64,000 bases of DNA. Origin: Pseudopyrenochaeta lycopersici (taxonomy: Eukaryota > Ascomycota > Dothideomycetes > Pleosporales > Pseudopyrenochaetaceae). Shown here piece after piece: positions 43,608 to 52,893 of this stretch; the stretch's first letter is position 1, and each line of letters begins with the position of its first letter. The DNA lies in contig NHZP01000034.1 in NCBI GenBank assembly GCA_003313425.1, forward strand, positions 62,001 to 126,000, in the 5' to 3' direction. The notes under the pieces were generated by a model that worked only from the letters and a program-made list of their open reading frames with translations, made no database searches and was not told the DNA's origin. Both the position numbers and the translations under genes were made by a program.

Positions 43608-43880
43608 TTAACTATTCGAACCACTAGCATTTCCGTTCGTTGCAAGGTATTGAGATAACCGTGTGAGATTTACATCCTGTGTTTCAGAGGGGCCTGTCAC
43701 CTGCAAAGAATCCGTAGTGGCCACTATGGGCCTATCCGAAGTGCCATTGGCAGTGTTGCCTTCGGTTTCGCGATTGGCACTATTAACGCCTCCGTTATTG
43801 GTCATGCAATCATTGTTCCCCCGGCCCGTTGGGGCAGCCGTTCCTAGGGTGTTGGAAGAATCCGATTGACCGCTCATCAT
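43608..43880 (-). CDS. small Asn/Ser/Thr-rich ORF
   Basis: ORF of 90 aa from an ATG, almost all Asn, Ser, Thr, Gly and Asp, with no hydrophobic core. It could be a short disordered protein or an exon of a larger gene; no homology recognised. Confidence 0.3.
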   Translation of the reverse strand: MMSGQSDSSNTLGTAAPTGRGNNDCMTNNGGVNSANRETEGNTANGTSDRPIVATTDSLQVTGPSETQDVNLTRLSQYLATNGNASGSNS

Positions 43881-44789
43881 GATAGGCAGCGATGTTGGAA
43901 ATGCCGATGAAGTGCAGAGAAATGTTCAAGATGGTTCCTATGGAAACATGAGTATATCGTCTCGGAAAAGGGGCTACTTGCTTTAACCTTCAGGGAGAAG
44001 AAGGACGGAAACTTCAGTTATCCCTAGGGCACTTGCAGGAAGTGTGCTAACAGGCAATGCGTTATAGGGTGAATAGTTGAAGGGAAAGGGAAGACATACT
44101 GGAGAGTGCTTTGGATGAGTGAGTTAACAGAAAAGGCGTGATAGTGAATCGTTACACCAATTTATATCGTTCTCGGGGGTTGAACAGCTGTTCTTATACC
44201 TTTTGAGTACAGGTTGATGGGCATTTCCGAAGAACCCGACGCGTGCTAATCGATGTGATGTCCAATGAACCCTACCTTGCATCAATGCGTGATAATTGTC
44301 ACTGAGCAGTTCGTACCCCGCATAAGGGTTAGGTGTTGCAGAAGAGGCTTGCAGACCGAATGGTGGCTCTCGGCGTTGATTGCATGGAGTTGCTGCAGTG
44401 CTCCATCCATGAAGGTGCATATGGGTCAGTATCACTTCATCGGTATTTCCGCATACTAAGGTCATGCATGGCGAATGCTCCGGAGGCGTGGCCAAGCCCA
44501 AGCTGTGAGTTTTGAATAGGTCGATCGGAAAGAGATCCCATCGTAGTGTATTGCTATCCAACCCTTTCGCTTTACATGCCAAAGCTTAATGTACACGCAT
44601 CTGAGAGCTGACAGGCAGAAAGGACCCTTGGTCCCAGGGCTAGTTGGCTTGATAGTGAGAGCCGCTCATCCCGTTGCCATATGAATGCGGTGTAGTGGAC
44701 AATCTCCACAGGCCTTCTAGCATCGCGGTAAGTTAGGATACTATGCTGCCGGAAAATGCGCATGCATTTCACTTTCATGAAACAGGTTT
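43881..44789. other. intergenic, nothing firm
   Basis: A minus-strand frame of about 150 codons (44582-44124) is open but begins with TTG and has no recognised domain. No gene called. Confidence 0.35.
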
Positions 44790-45030
44790 AAGATAAAATG
44801 AATGAAATAAAATGAATAAGATGAATAAAATGAGTGGAATAAAATGAGTGGAGTAATATGAGTAGAGTAAAATGAGTGGAGTAATATGAGTAGAGTAAAA
44901 TGAGTGGAGTAAAATGAGTGGAGTTAAATGAGTGAAATAAAATGAGTAAAATAAGATGAGTGGAATATGATGAGTGAAATAAAGTGAAATGGATAAAATG
45001 GAATGGATGAAATGAAATGGGTGAAATGAT
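44790..45030. repeat. degenerate minisatellite (ATGAGTGGAGTAA-type)
   Basis: Roughly 20 degenerate units of 10-15 bp around ATGAGTGGARTAAA in head-to-tail order. A similar but shorter run (GAGTGAAGTGAAATGGG) lies near 46690, upstream of the microexon gene. Confidence 0.85.
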
Positions 45031-45828
45031 TTATCGCAAAAATTTCATATGATATACCCCGCGCTTTAGTGGGGTAAATGGAAAATCCTGACGGTAGCCG
45101 CCCTAATGCTGTCGGGCACCGACACTCCAATGTCTTACAGACCTCCCTGGCCTAGTTTCAGCTGGCCGCACTATTCTAATTAGCTTGGAAAGTTTGGGCT
45201 CAGTCATTCAGTTGAGTGTTCCACCCTCGGTTGTCATGCTTGGGCATCATGAAGTTGACGTGTCCTAATGCAGTTCCCAAGGTGCCTCCTTTTGGGCTGG
45301 GCTTCAAAACCTGAGTTCACCTATCTATTCTTGTCGCTGTCCAGTCCTCGAAACGCGATACTCCTCTTAGGTGAACGCAAATTATCCTTATACGGCGCAC
45401 CCAACGTATCCCTACGACAAAACTTCTTTCCGACTTCCGTTGCGACCTCAGCGCTATTCGCCACCCACCTCGTGAGGCCGAGCGGTGTAATAAGATCGTA
45501 CTATGGATGAGCAACAGGAGGTGCGATCCAACACGCAAATGGAGGATCGTATGGGAGAGCAAACGGTTAGATAGCCAACTCTTAGATACGTCTTTACGTT
45601 GCTGACAGGCAAATCAGACGATATACGATGAGTGGCAACGAGCAGATGGGTTGCATAAGGGGGAAGCATCCTCAAAACGCATATCATTCAAAAATGGTTT
45701 TGTGAGAGTTCGGAAAAGTGATTGGGTTACGATTATCAACGAAGGGTGGGCCACTGAAACGGAAAAGTCGTTTGACGTTCCTCCGTGGCATTCTTGCGAA
45801 GTGCTCGGAAACCCTGAAATTAAGTTCA
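45031..45828. other. intergenic, nothing recognised
   Basis: Contains a small hairpin (TACCCCGC...GTGGGGTA near 45055-45076) and overlapping short ORFs on both strands. No gene supported. Confidence 0.35.
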
Positions 45829-46646
45829 CTAGAGCTTAAGTTGGGTAAGTTGAAGCCGACGCAGGGCCTCCATCATATCTTCGCGACCGATTGTGATCGT
45901 GAAGCAGCAGTCTTTATCGCCGGTGGGTATTAGCGCAGTTCCAAAACCTGATACACTTTCTCCTCGCTGTCTCTCCTCCGTCCATCGCTGGCTTGTTTCG
46001 ATCCCTGTGCGCATTATCTGGAACATCATGTCGATTTTGTCTAGGGGTACGCTCGAGTATGCAAGCTGGATCTCTGCGGTATCGGAGATTAACAGTGTGT
46101 GTAGGCGGCTAGTAGGACTACTTACGACGGGGATCTTCACCTGTCTGGAGTCAGCATTATATTACTCATGAAAGAAGACTACTAACTTTGAGGGAATAAA
46201 GCCTCCATAAAATTCAAGTACCCGCGGTCTCCAGAGAAACCTTGTTCTACAGCGGTTGTCTCAAAAAACTCCTTATCGGCTGGACTCAAGTTGAGATGAA
46301 ACGTTTCGTAATTTCCAATGCGAAGAAGATGGTCGAGGACTTTCTTGATACTCTTCTTGGTGCATTCTGTTGGCGTGATGGCCAGTACCGCAGGAAGAAA
46401 GAGATGCTCGCTCACTTTTAGAATTTCTGTATATACTTCGCGGGCGCGTTTCTTTCGCCATGCCGTTGCAGCTGGCACAGATTGCGTCTCACTGACCTCC
46501 CCCCAAGTGATCTGCAGTCGAGTCTTTAAGATTTCTCGATCTTCATATGACGTATTCTTCGTTTTCAGTTGCCTTACTCCCTCGTCGATCCGAAGAAGGA
46601 TAATGTCGATTTGGGCATCAGAAGATCGGAGATAATCGGACCGCAT
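45829..46646 (-). CDS. orphan protein with a 15-nt microexon
   Basis: Exon 1 is 46646-46187, intron 1 is 46186-46141 (GTTAGT...GACAG), exon 2 is only 46140-46126, intron 2 is 46125-46074 (GTAAGT, GTTAATC branch site, CGCAG), and exon 3 is 46073-45829. The join is 720 nt, 239 aa, in frame. Splicing exon 1 straight into the downstream frame without the microexon gives a stop at once. The protein is largely helical, with LRIDEGVRQLKTKN, a Lys/Arg cluster WRKKRAREVYTEILK, and later IDMMFQIMRTGIE. No domain recognised; it looks soluble. Confidence 0.68.
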
Positions 46647-46839
46647 TTTAGGAAGATTGGGATGAAGTGAACTGAGAGAAGTGATGTGAGCGAGGTGGAA
46701 TGAGTGAAGTGAAATGGGCGCGACTGATTTGTGGATGGGGCTCACCGCGCACGGCCCTCCAGGCTACGTGTTAGCCAAGGATTGGCTGAGTGCTATCCGC
46801 TCGTGACTCGGATAATTCGAGCTAGCGTTGAATTAGAAG
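46647..46839. other. intergenic, upstream of the microexon gene
   Basis: Carries a short degenerate minisatellite run related to the one at 44790-45030. Probably includes the promoter. Confidence 0.4.
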
Positions 46840-47175
46840 ATGAGTAGCTAAGTATAATTAATCCTCTGTAAGTAGGTTAGTCTTATTAAACAGGGTTGCC
46901 ACTTTTTAGTAATTACTATTTACTACTAATTTTTTTAGATTTATTACTATAGCGTCTATATAAATCTAAAAACTCTAGAAATCTAAATTTAGATACTATA
47001 TATATAAAATCTTTAGTCTATAATTTTAGATCTATAAAAATAGGTCTATAGCTTTAATAAATAGTAATAGAAAGTAAAAACTAGTAATTACTATTACTAA
47101 ATAGTAATTACTAATTTTTTATACTTTTTTCTATCTTCTTTTATTGTTTATTAAAGCTATAGACTTATTTAAAAG
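46840..47175. repeat. AT-rich decayed repeat, RIP-like
   Basis: Extremely A/T-rich and TpA-rich block. It contains repeats of TAGTAATTACTA and an inverted pair: CTATAGCTTTAATAAATAG near 47045 and TTTATTAAAGCTATAGAC near 47148. The composition is abrupt against both flanks. Heavy C-to-T conversion of an old repeat is the likely cause. Confidence 0.7.
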
Positions 47176-48420
47176 TGTTACGGTAACCACCGTGGTTCCC
47201 GCAACACCTGAATTGGCTAGCCCTGTCGAGGCCTGAGCTCGAGCACAGGCCTAGCCCCTGAGTATTCTTCTGCACCTGAGTTTCTGTTCTCTTCTCTTCT
47301 TTACGCAACGTCTTGTATTACACCTGAGATTGTACGTAGTATAATAATCAAGCTATTAGTTAAGCGTTGAAATCCCTACTCGTAGCCTCTCGTGACAAAG
47401 GGAATCTAACTAATCTTCTAGGCTTGCGGCTTTAGCTGAACGATTTTACTTATAAAGAACTTGCACAGAATAAGCTCGGAAAGGATAACTAAGAAGTAGT
47501 TGTTTCTGCGCACTAACTCTGCGAATACCTCGATGCGGCGGAGACTATGGTAGGACGGCTGGATTTGCTTAGCGAGTATGCAATTACTTGGACTTAAGAA
47601 GCGGAAACGATTAGAGATACCCCCCACCAAATCACTTCTAGTGATGAGGCGAGGTATGTTAAGCAGGAGGAGAGAGCTGCGAAGCGTATGGAGCAGGATG
47701 ATTTCGACTATGCAGATGTGCCAATCAAGAGCTCGCCAGAATGAAAGCAAATACGTTAGTTGCAGCTAGTGACTATTCCCGACACGTTCGCGTTTTTCTA
47801 AATTACACGGTTACGTCTTATACAGAAGCCGCAACGTCAGCTAACGCTTCCAGCGCAAGTGCAAGAGGCGTTGAGATTGTCTGAAAGATATGATATTTGA
47901 GGTTGTGGTGGTTGCTGCTACCTAGCTAGCCGTGGTGCCCAGATTTAGCTCCCGCAGTGGGGTCTAGACCAGATCGCTTTCGGTTTCAGAGCTCTAACCT
48001 ATTATAGGAAAGTCTAGCTCGAAGACCTATGGCACGTGCGATATCGCTGGTAAGCTCTCAGTGGCAACCACGCATACTCCAACCCCATTCTTCAAAGGGT
48101 TCAACGCTTCTCACACAACTTGCGCGAGAGGCGTTATTTTCTAGCATCGACGAAGAAAGAGTTTGGGAATGGGTGTTGTTGCCACCAGATAGCACTAGTG
48201 TGGTGGGCGCCAAGAGATTTCGAGCGCGATCTCTGCCAAGTTGCCCTTTTTTCCCACAATACGGAGCGCATCGAATTTCCGAAAGCCGAACGGAGGGCGC
48301 AGTTGGGAATGTGACTCACGAAATTTATGGAAGCAGGCTTGCTACAGTAATATCTCCACGGTCTGTGTGTCCCAGCACTTCGCATATTCTTCGTCGCTTC
48401 TGAACAACGACCGTCCCAAA
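47176..48420. other. probable degraded repeat and BSD-like gene promoter
   Basis: Begins with AGTGTTACGGTAACC, an LTR-start-like sequence, and continues as sequence without good ORFs. It may be the remains of a retroelement, unproven. The 3' part includes the promoter of the deaminase gene at 48421. Confidence 0.35.
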
Positions 48421-48888
48421 ATGAGCGTATCAGAGACCCAGTCCAGTCCTTCAAAACCAAGAATCCAGGCCCTCATTAACGCCGCAACCACCACAATCAA
48501 CTCTATCCCTGTCTCCGATACCTACAGCGTTGCCTCCGCAGCCCTATTCTCAGACGGTCGCATCTTTACAGGTGTAAACGTCTTCCATTTCACAGGTGGT
48601 CCCTGTGCCGAATTTGTCGCGCTCGGCAACGCCGCTGCTAACGGTGCAGCGGACAAATTGACTCATATAGTTGCCGTAGGAAACGAGAATAGGGGTGTGA
48701 TTCCGCCTTGTGGTAAATGTAGGCAGATGTTGTTGGATCTGTGTCCGGGGATTCGAGTTATTATAATGGACGCGGATCAGGATGAAACTGAGGAAGGAAT
48801 GGAAGGATTGAAGGCTGTGCCAAATTGCGAGCTGTTACCGGGGGCCTATAGGATTGCCGATTATCTGCGGGAGGCTATAGGAAGGTAG
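48421..48888 (+). CDS. blasticidin-S-deaminase-like cytidine deaminase
   Basis: Single-exon gene of 155 aa from the ATG at 48421; the frame is open further upstream but without an ATG that fits the family. Zinc-site residues are all present: Cys62 and catalytic Glu64 in GGPCAEF, and Cys97 and Cys100 in PPCGKC. The sequence around [44 protein letters not shown] and LLDLCPGI resembles the Aspergillus terreus blasticidin S deaminase very closely, more than ordinary pyrimidine-salvage deaminases. The expected reaction is hydrolytic deamination of the cytosine ring, which for blasticidin S gives resistance. The C-terminal extension of about 25 residues with an acidic insert differs from that enzyme. 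Substrate is inferred. Confidence 0.88.
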   Translation: MSVSETQSSPSKPRIQALINAATTTINSIPVSDTYSVASAALFSDGRIFTGVNVFHFTGGPCAEFVALGNAAANGAADKLTHIVAVGNENRGVIPPCGKCRQMLLDLCPGIRVIIMDADQDETEEGMEGLKAVPNCELLPGAYRIADYLREAIGR

Positions 48889-51186
48889 TAGTTTGGTGTG
48901 GAGGCAATTTTGGAAGGGTTGTAAAATTTCAGGATGATGTGGAAACTGATTTGGTCGAGATTTGGCCTGTTATTTCAATGCTACAGAATCTTTCGAAAGG
49001 GTACTCGAACGAAACTATTATATCGGAATCTTCGACCCGAACGATACTGGTCATATTCAAGAGGACTCTTGTGACGCGTGCAATTGACCGTTCCAGTTGG
49101 ACATCACGATCGCTTAGAAAATTTCACGAAGCTCTCAGCTATTCCTATACCATACGACTCTACCGCCACGAAGATCTAAATGGCTGTGCCAGGTGAGGTG
49201 AAAAGGATGGGGTCGCAAAGACCCGATGTACGATGGATGATATAGGGAAGAAAAAGGTTAGATTCTCCGCTCAATTGAGCAGGCAGTGAGCGGATTGTTC
49301 CTGTTGCCTTCGTCGTATCCTCCGGTTTCCACACAACACATCTGTCAGTCCTCCCAAAGCCACATCGTCCACCAAGGCCTTTTTGGCTTTGGTATTATTG
49401 CGTTGTCTTCCAAAGCATCATTCTACTCCCCATAGCCCTCGCTCAACAGGACGTTGTTTTCTTTGCGATGGGCTTCTTTAGTCGAGGCTTATTGCTCCTT
49501 GCTGCCCTTCTGCTGTGGCGAACGACGGCTCATGTTAGTATCCGTAGATTGAAGCGGGCGACGTCGCTTCGGTTGTGGTGCCCGTTGGAATGGGCTACGA
49601 GCGCGTTTTTGGGACGGACAAAGAGGTTGGGGCTAGGGTGGCTGGTTGGCGAGCCATTCGCGAATGACGGCGGAGCTAAACGTTAGGGGAGTGTGCGGGC
49701 ACTAGATGCTGCTAGAGTCGCAGCCAGGCGAGGCGCTGAGCATGCGGAGCGAGAGTGGAGAGTGGAGGGTTGCCTGAGGACTAGATTGTTCGTTGTTCGA
49801 GAATATTGGTGTGTCGTCGTCTACCGATTATCGCTGGTTGTGGTGCATCTGGGCCGTTACGATGCGCCAGCTATGTACATTCTGTTATCAAGCACCTGCT
49901 CCAGTTCAGAAGCCAACCATGAGACCTGCTGATCGAATATCTAACACTGTGCTCAACATAGGAAATAAGGAAAAAGTGATACGCTACCGTATGCTGTATA
50001 TAGTTGAAAGTTGATAGTGAGCCAGCTTGTTTTCTGGCTTCCCCCATCCGCAGGGCAATTCCGGCGTCGTGCGCCTCTTAATCGGCAGCGCGCTGGCGGA
50101 GGTTCATAGGTGGCGGCTCTCTGCCAACTTAGTTCTAGTTAGTTAAAGCGTGGGCGTAGGAATTCGTAGCCATTGTCTCCGCCTCTGCCGCAAGGGTGTG
50201 GCCGGTGCGGGTCGGCCGTCCTCCCCACTAGCGTAATTGAAGCGTTCGTCCACTTTTCTCATTAGCTCGCCACACTAGGAGGCGGAATTAGCACAGGCAA
50301 ATTATGAACATGATGCACAGACAAGGTGCCTTGATAGCTATCAGCGTATGAGGCTCGGTCACCCGAAACATGTCTCCGCCACAATCACCCCGCCTCCAAT
50401 ATATCTGCCTTGCTGCGCCACATTTAAGGTTGTGCAGCCAGCCGCCGAGCCTATTTTGAAGATTCGCCAACACAGCAATATCAGCTCCCAATGCCCTCAA
50501 CCCTTCTCAATGTCGCACCTACCTCTTCACGTAAGATCCTGGTTCCTCTTTCCTGTTTTATTGTTAACGTCGAAAGCTAGATCTGACGCTCTCAAAGAGA
50601 CAAATAAGCTAAGGTGCTCTAGTTTCTTCGCTCAACCTGATGCCTTCAGGCTATCTCACAGGCTCTCCTCCTCCTTCCCGCGCCCGTTGAAGTACCGTAC
50701 GAGGTAATTCGTCTCTTGGAGTGCACAGGTGATGGGTTTACTTTTAAAGATTTCGATGACCCAGGCATTCTCCCTCCTTACGCGATATTTAACCAAAGAA
50801 GCATGGCAAATGTATATTTTAATAGACTAGTTAACTTATAAGCTAAATGAGATTGGCGTTATTATAACAGATCGAATTTCGCCCAATGTTCCGCACCACC
50901 AAGGAGCCCGCCCCAAAAGGTTTGAGATTCTAATCATTGCCATGCAACCCAGAATCCAAACACGCACGTCACCAAAGCGTCGACTGCGTACACCGGTTGC
51001 CAGCACATGTTGCGGGAGACCTCTTAAATCGAAATGGCCTGTTATAAGTTTAAAATTTTTGGTGGGGCACGCGGATGACTGGTTTTCGCGGATGACTAGT
51101 AAAACATGTTAAGTGCTCTCTAGGCTTAGGCAGGCTGAATAGACTTTCATCATCATTCCAATGGCTGACTCGAAGGCTTGGAGACA
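48889..51186. other. intergenic, one doubtful small ORF
   Basis: 2.3 kb. Besides the small ORF at 49468-49686, only unsupported ORFs are present. The segment near 50810-50870 is A/T-rich. Confidence 0.35.
49468..49686 (+). CDS. possible small secreted or membrane ORF
   Basis: ORF of 72 aa from an ATG. Residues 7-20 are hydrophobic (LLLLAALLLW), followed by TTAHVS, resembling a signal peptide. The rest is Arg/Leu-rich with few conserved features. It may be chance. Confidence 0.22.
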   Translation: MGFFSRGLLLLAALLLWRTTAHVSIRRLKRATSLRLWCPLEWATSAFLGRTKRLGLGWLVGEPFANDGGAKR

Positions 51187-52191
51187 ATGACCATCGTTCC
51201 GAAGGCAATCCAAATATCCAACGTTATTCGAACGCAGCTCAGAAAGCTCTCTCGCGCAACCATGCCACAAACCCCGCTTCGGTCAATTACGGTCATTTCC
51301 TCATCATACCATGTCGGGTTCCGCAACCGCGGCGTCGGAGCTGGCCCGGCTTTCATCCGGTCACTGGGTCTCACACCGGCTCTAAAGGATCTCGGCGTGC
51401 CTGTCAAAGAGGTTGAGATTGAGCCGGTCGATGACTTTGAAGGAGAAATCGGTCGCAGCTTTGAACTCATCCGCCGCACCTCGACTCTCGTTTCCGAGGC
51501 GCACAACAGCAATTCCTTTCCAATCATCCTGTCCGGGAATTGCAGTGCGTCTGTCGGCGTGGCAGCAGGTTATAACCGGTCATCGAGTGCTTTTCAAGCA
51601 GGAGGGAAGCTAGGTTGCGTATGGTTTGACGCGCATGACGACTTTAATACCCCAGACACCGTGATGAGCGGATACTTCGACTCGCAGCCCATCGCGATGC
51701 TGGCTGGAGAGTGCTGGAAGGGGCTACTAGAGGCGGTCCCGGGACATGAGCCGATGGATCTGCAAGAGAAACTTGTGCATGTCGGCATGCGGGATGTGAA
51801 CGAGCTCGAGCGGCAGAGGGTTCTCAAGGCCGGTTTCGACATTGTGTGGGGAGATGAACAAGGCAGGACGGAATTTGCGGGACGTCTACGTGGCTTCTTG
51901 GATAAGAAGGATCTGGGCCCGACAATGGTGCACTTCGATCTCGATAGTTTGGACATCTCGCTTGGCCCGGCGAACAAGTTTTCTGCTCCTGGTGGCTTAT
52001 TTGAGGAGGATCTCCACAACTGCTTCAATGCAATCGTGCAACGAACGCGTCCTGTATCACTTACCGTGGCGTCTTTTGATCCTACTAGTGAGAGAGCAGA
52101 GAATATCGGAGGCATCGCGGTTAGGGGCATCAAAAACCTTGTGGGATCTCCTGTTAGCGCAGGTGTTTTAGCCAACAATGCGGCAACCTAG
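51187..52191 (+). CDS. ureohydrolase (arginase/agmatinase family) protein
   Basis: Single-exon ORF giving 334 aa from the ATG at 51187, or 309 aa from the ATG at 51262 (MPQTPLRSI), which fits the family start better. Arginase-fold landmarks are VGAGPAFIRSLGL, WFDAHDDFNTPDT (DAHxD metal ligands) and HFDLDSLDIS (DxD ligands). The usual GGDHS loop reads SGNCSASVG, so the histidine ligand is replaced by cysteine, and the usual proline after DxxD is absent. The family hydrolyses guanidino groups to urea using two Mn ions. With one ligand changed, the substrate or metal use may differ. The gene stands alone, with no arginine-catabolism neighbours. Confidence 0.82.
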   Translation: MTIVPKAIQISNVIRTQLRKLSRATMPQTPLRSITVISSSYHVGFRNRGVGAGPAFIRSLGLTPALKDLGVPVKEVEIEPVDDFEGEIGRSFELIRRTSTLVSEAHNSNSFPIILSGNCSASVGVAAGYNRSSSAFQAGGKLGCVWFDAHDDFNTPDTVMSGYFDSQPIAMLAGECWKGLLEAVPGHEPMDLQEKLVHVGMRDVNELERQRVLKAGFDIVWGDEQGRTEFAGRLRGFLDKKDLGPTMVHFDLDSLDISLGPANKFSAPGGLFEEDLHNCFNAIVQRTRPVSLTVASFDPTSERAENIGGIAVRGIKNLVGSPVSAGVLANNAAT

Positions 52192-52893
52192 GAAGCTTCA
52201 AACAGAGTAGATAGAGCAGCAACCCATATAATGGTAGCATATTGTCAAATCTAGGAGTACTTGTAGGAAGCTTAGGCGGACGCGGTGCTAACGAAGTCCC
52301 GAAGGTGCGCTAAATTTTATTGGGCCAGAAACGGTGGCATTTGGGTCCGAAACAGTGGTATTTAGGTCATTTTTCAAACCGAGGTCACATGTGTGGTAGT
52401 GTATTCAAAACAGTGGTAGATGGGGAATTATTACGCCAAGTAGTGGTAAGGCGGTCTTTTGCCGAAAAGTAAATAATAGTACTAAGATAGCATAGGCAGA
52501 ACTGTCGGCGCTGAATCAGCCCGTCTGTAAGATAAGAAGCAGAGGTGTTTGTTTTTTTGAGATTCGAGAAAATTCGATGTAGAGGGAGATATAGTCACGT
52601 GTCGCTATAAAGTCCTAGGCTTAAGGCGCCATCGGGACTGCTACCGCAAAGCCCTACCGATCTGCTACCGTTTCTGCAAGGTGTTAGAATCTCAACTTTA
52701 CTTTCGCCCCGAATAGTAAGAATGTGGTTTTTTAGAGTGCGCATAGCGAATGCATACCTAGAATTGATACAATAAAAACAATAATACTTAGGTATGATCA
52801 AGAGATAGTTAGAAGGCGAAGCGCATCAAGGCTGACGTATTATTCCAATACTCTATAGGCTACCTTCTTTTGTGACTACTTCAATCTAAACCT
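52192..52893. other. intergenic with GTGGTA-rich spacer
   Basis: 700 bp between convergent 3' ends. Repeats short GTGGTA/CAGTGGTA motifs at 52330-52450. No gene seen. Confidence 0.4.
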
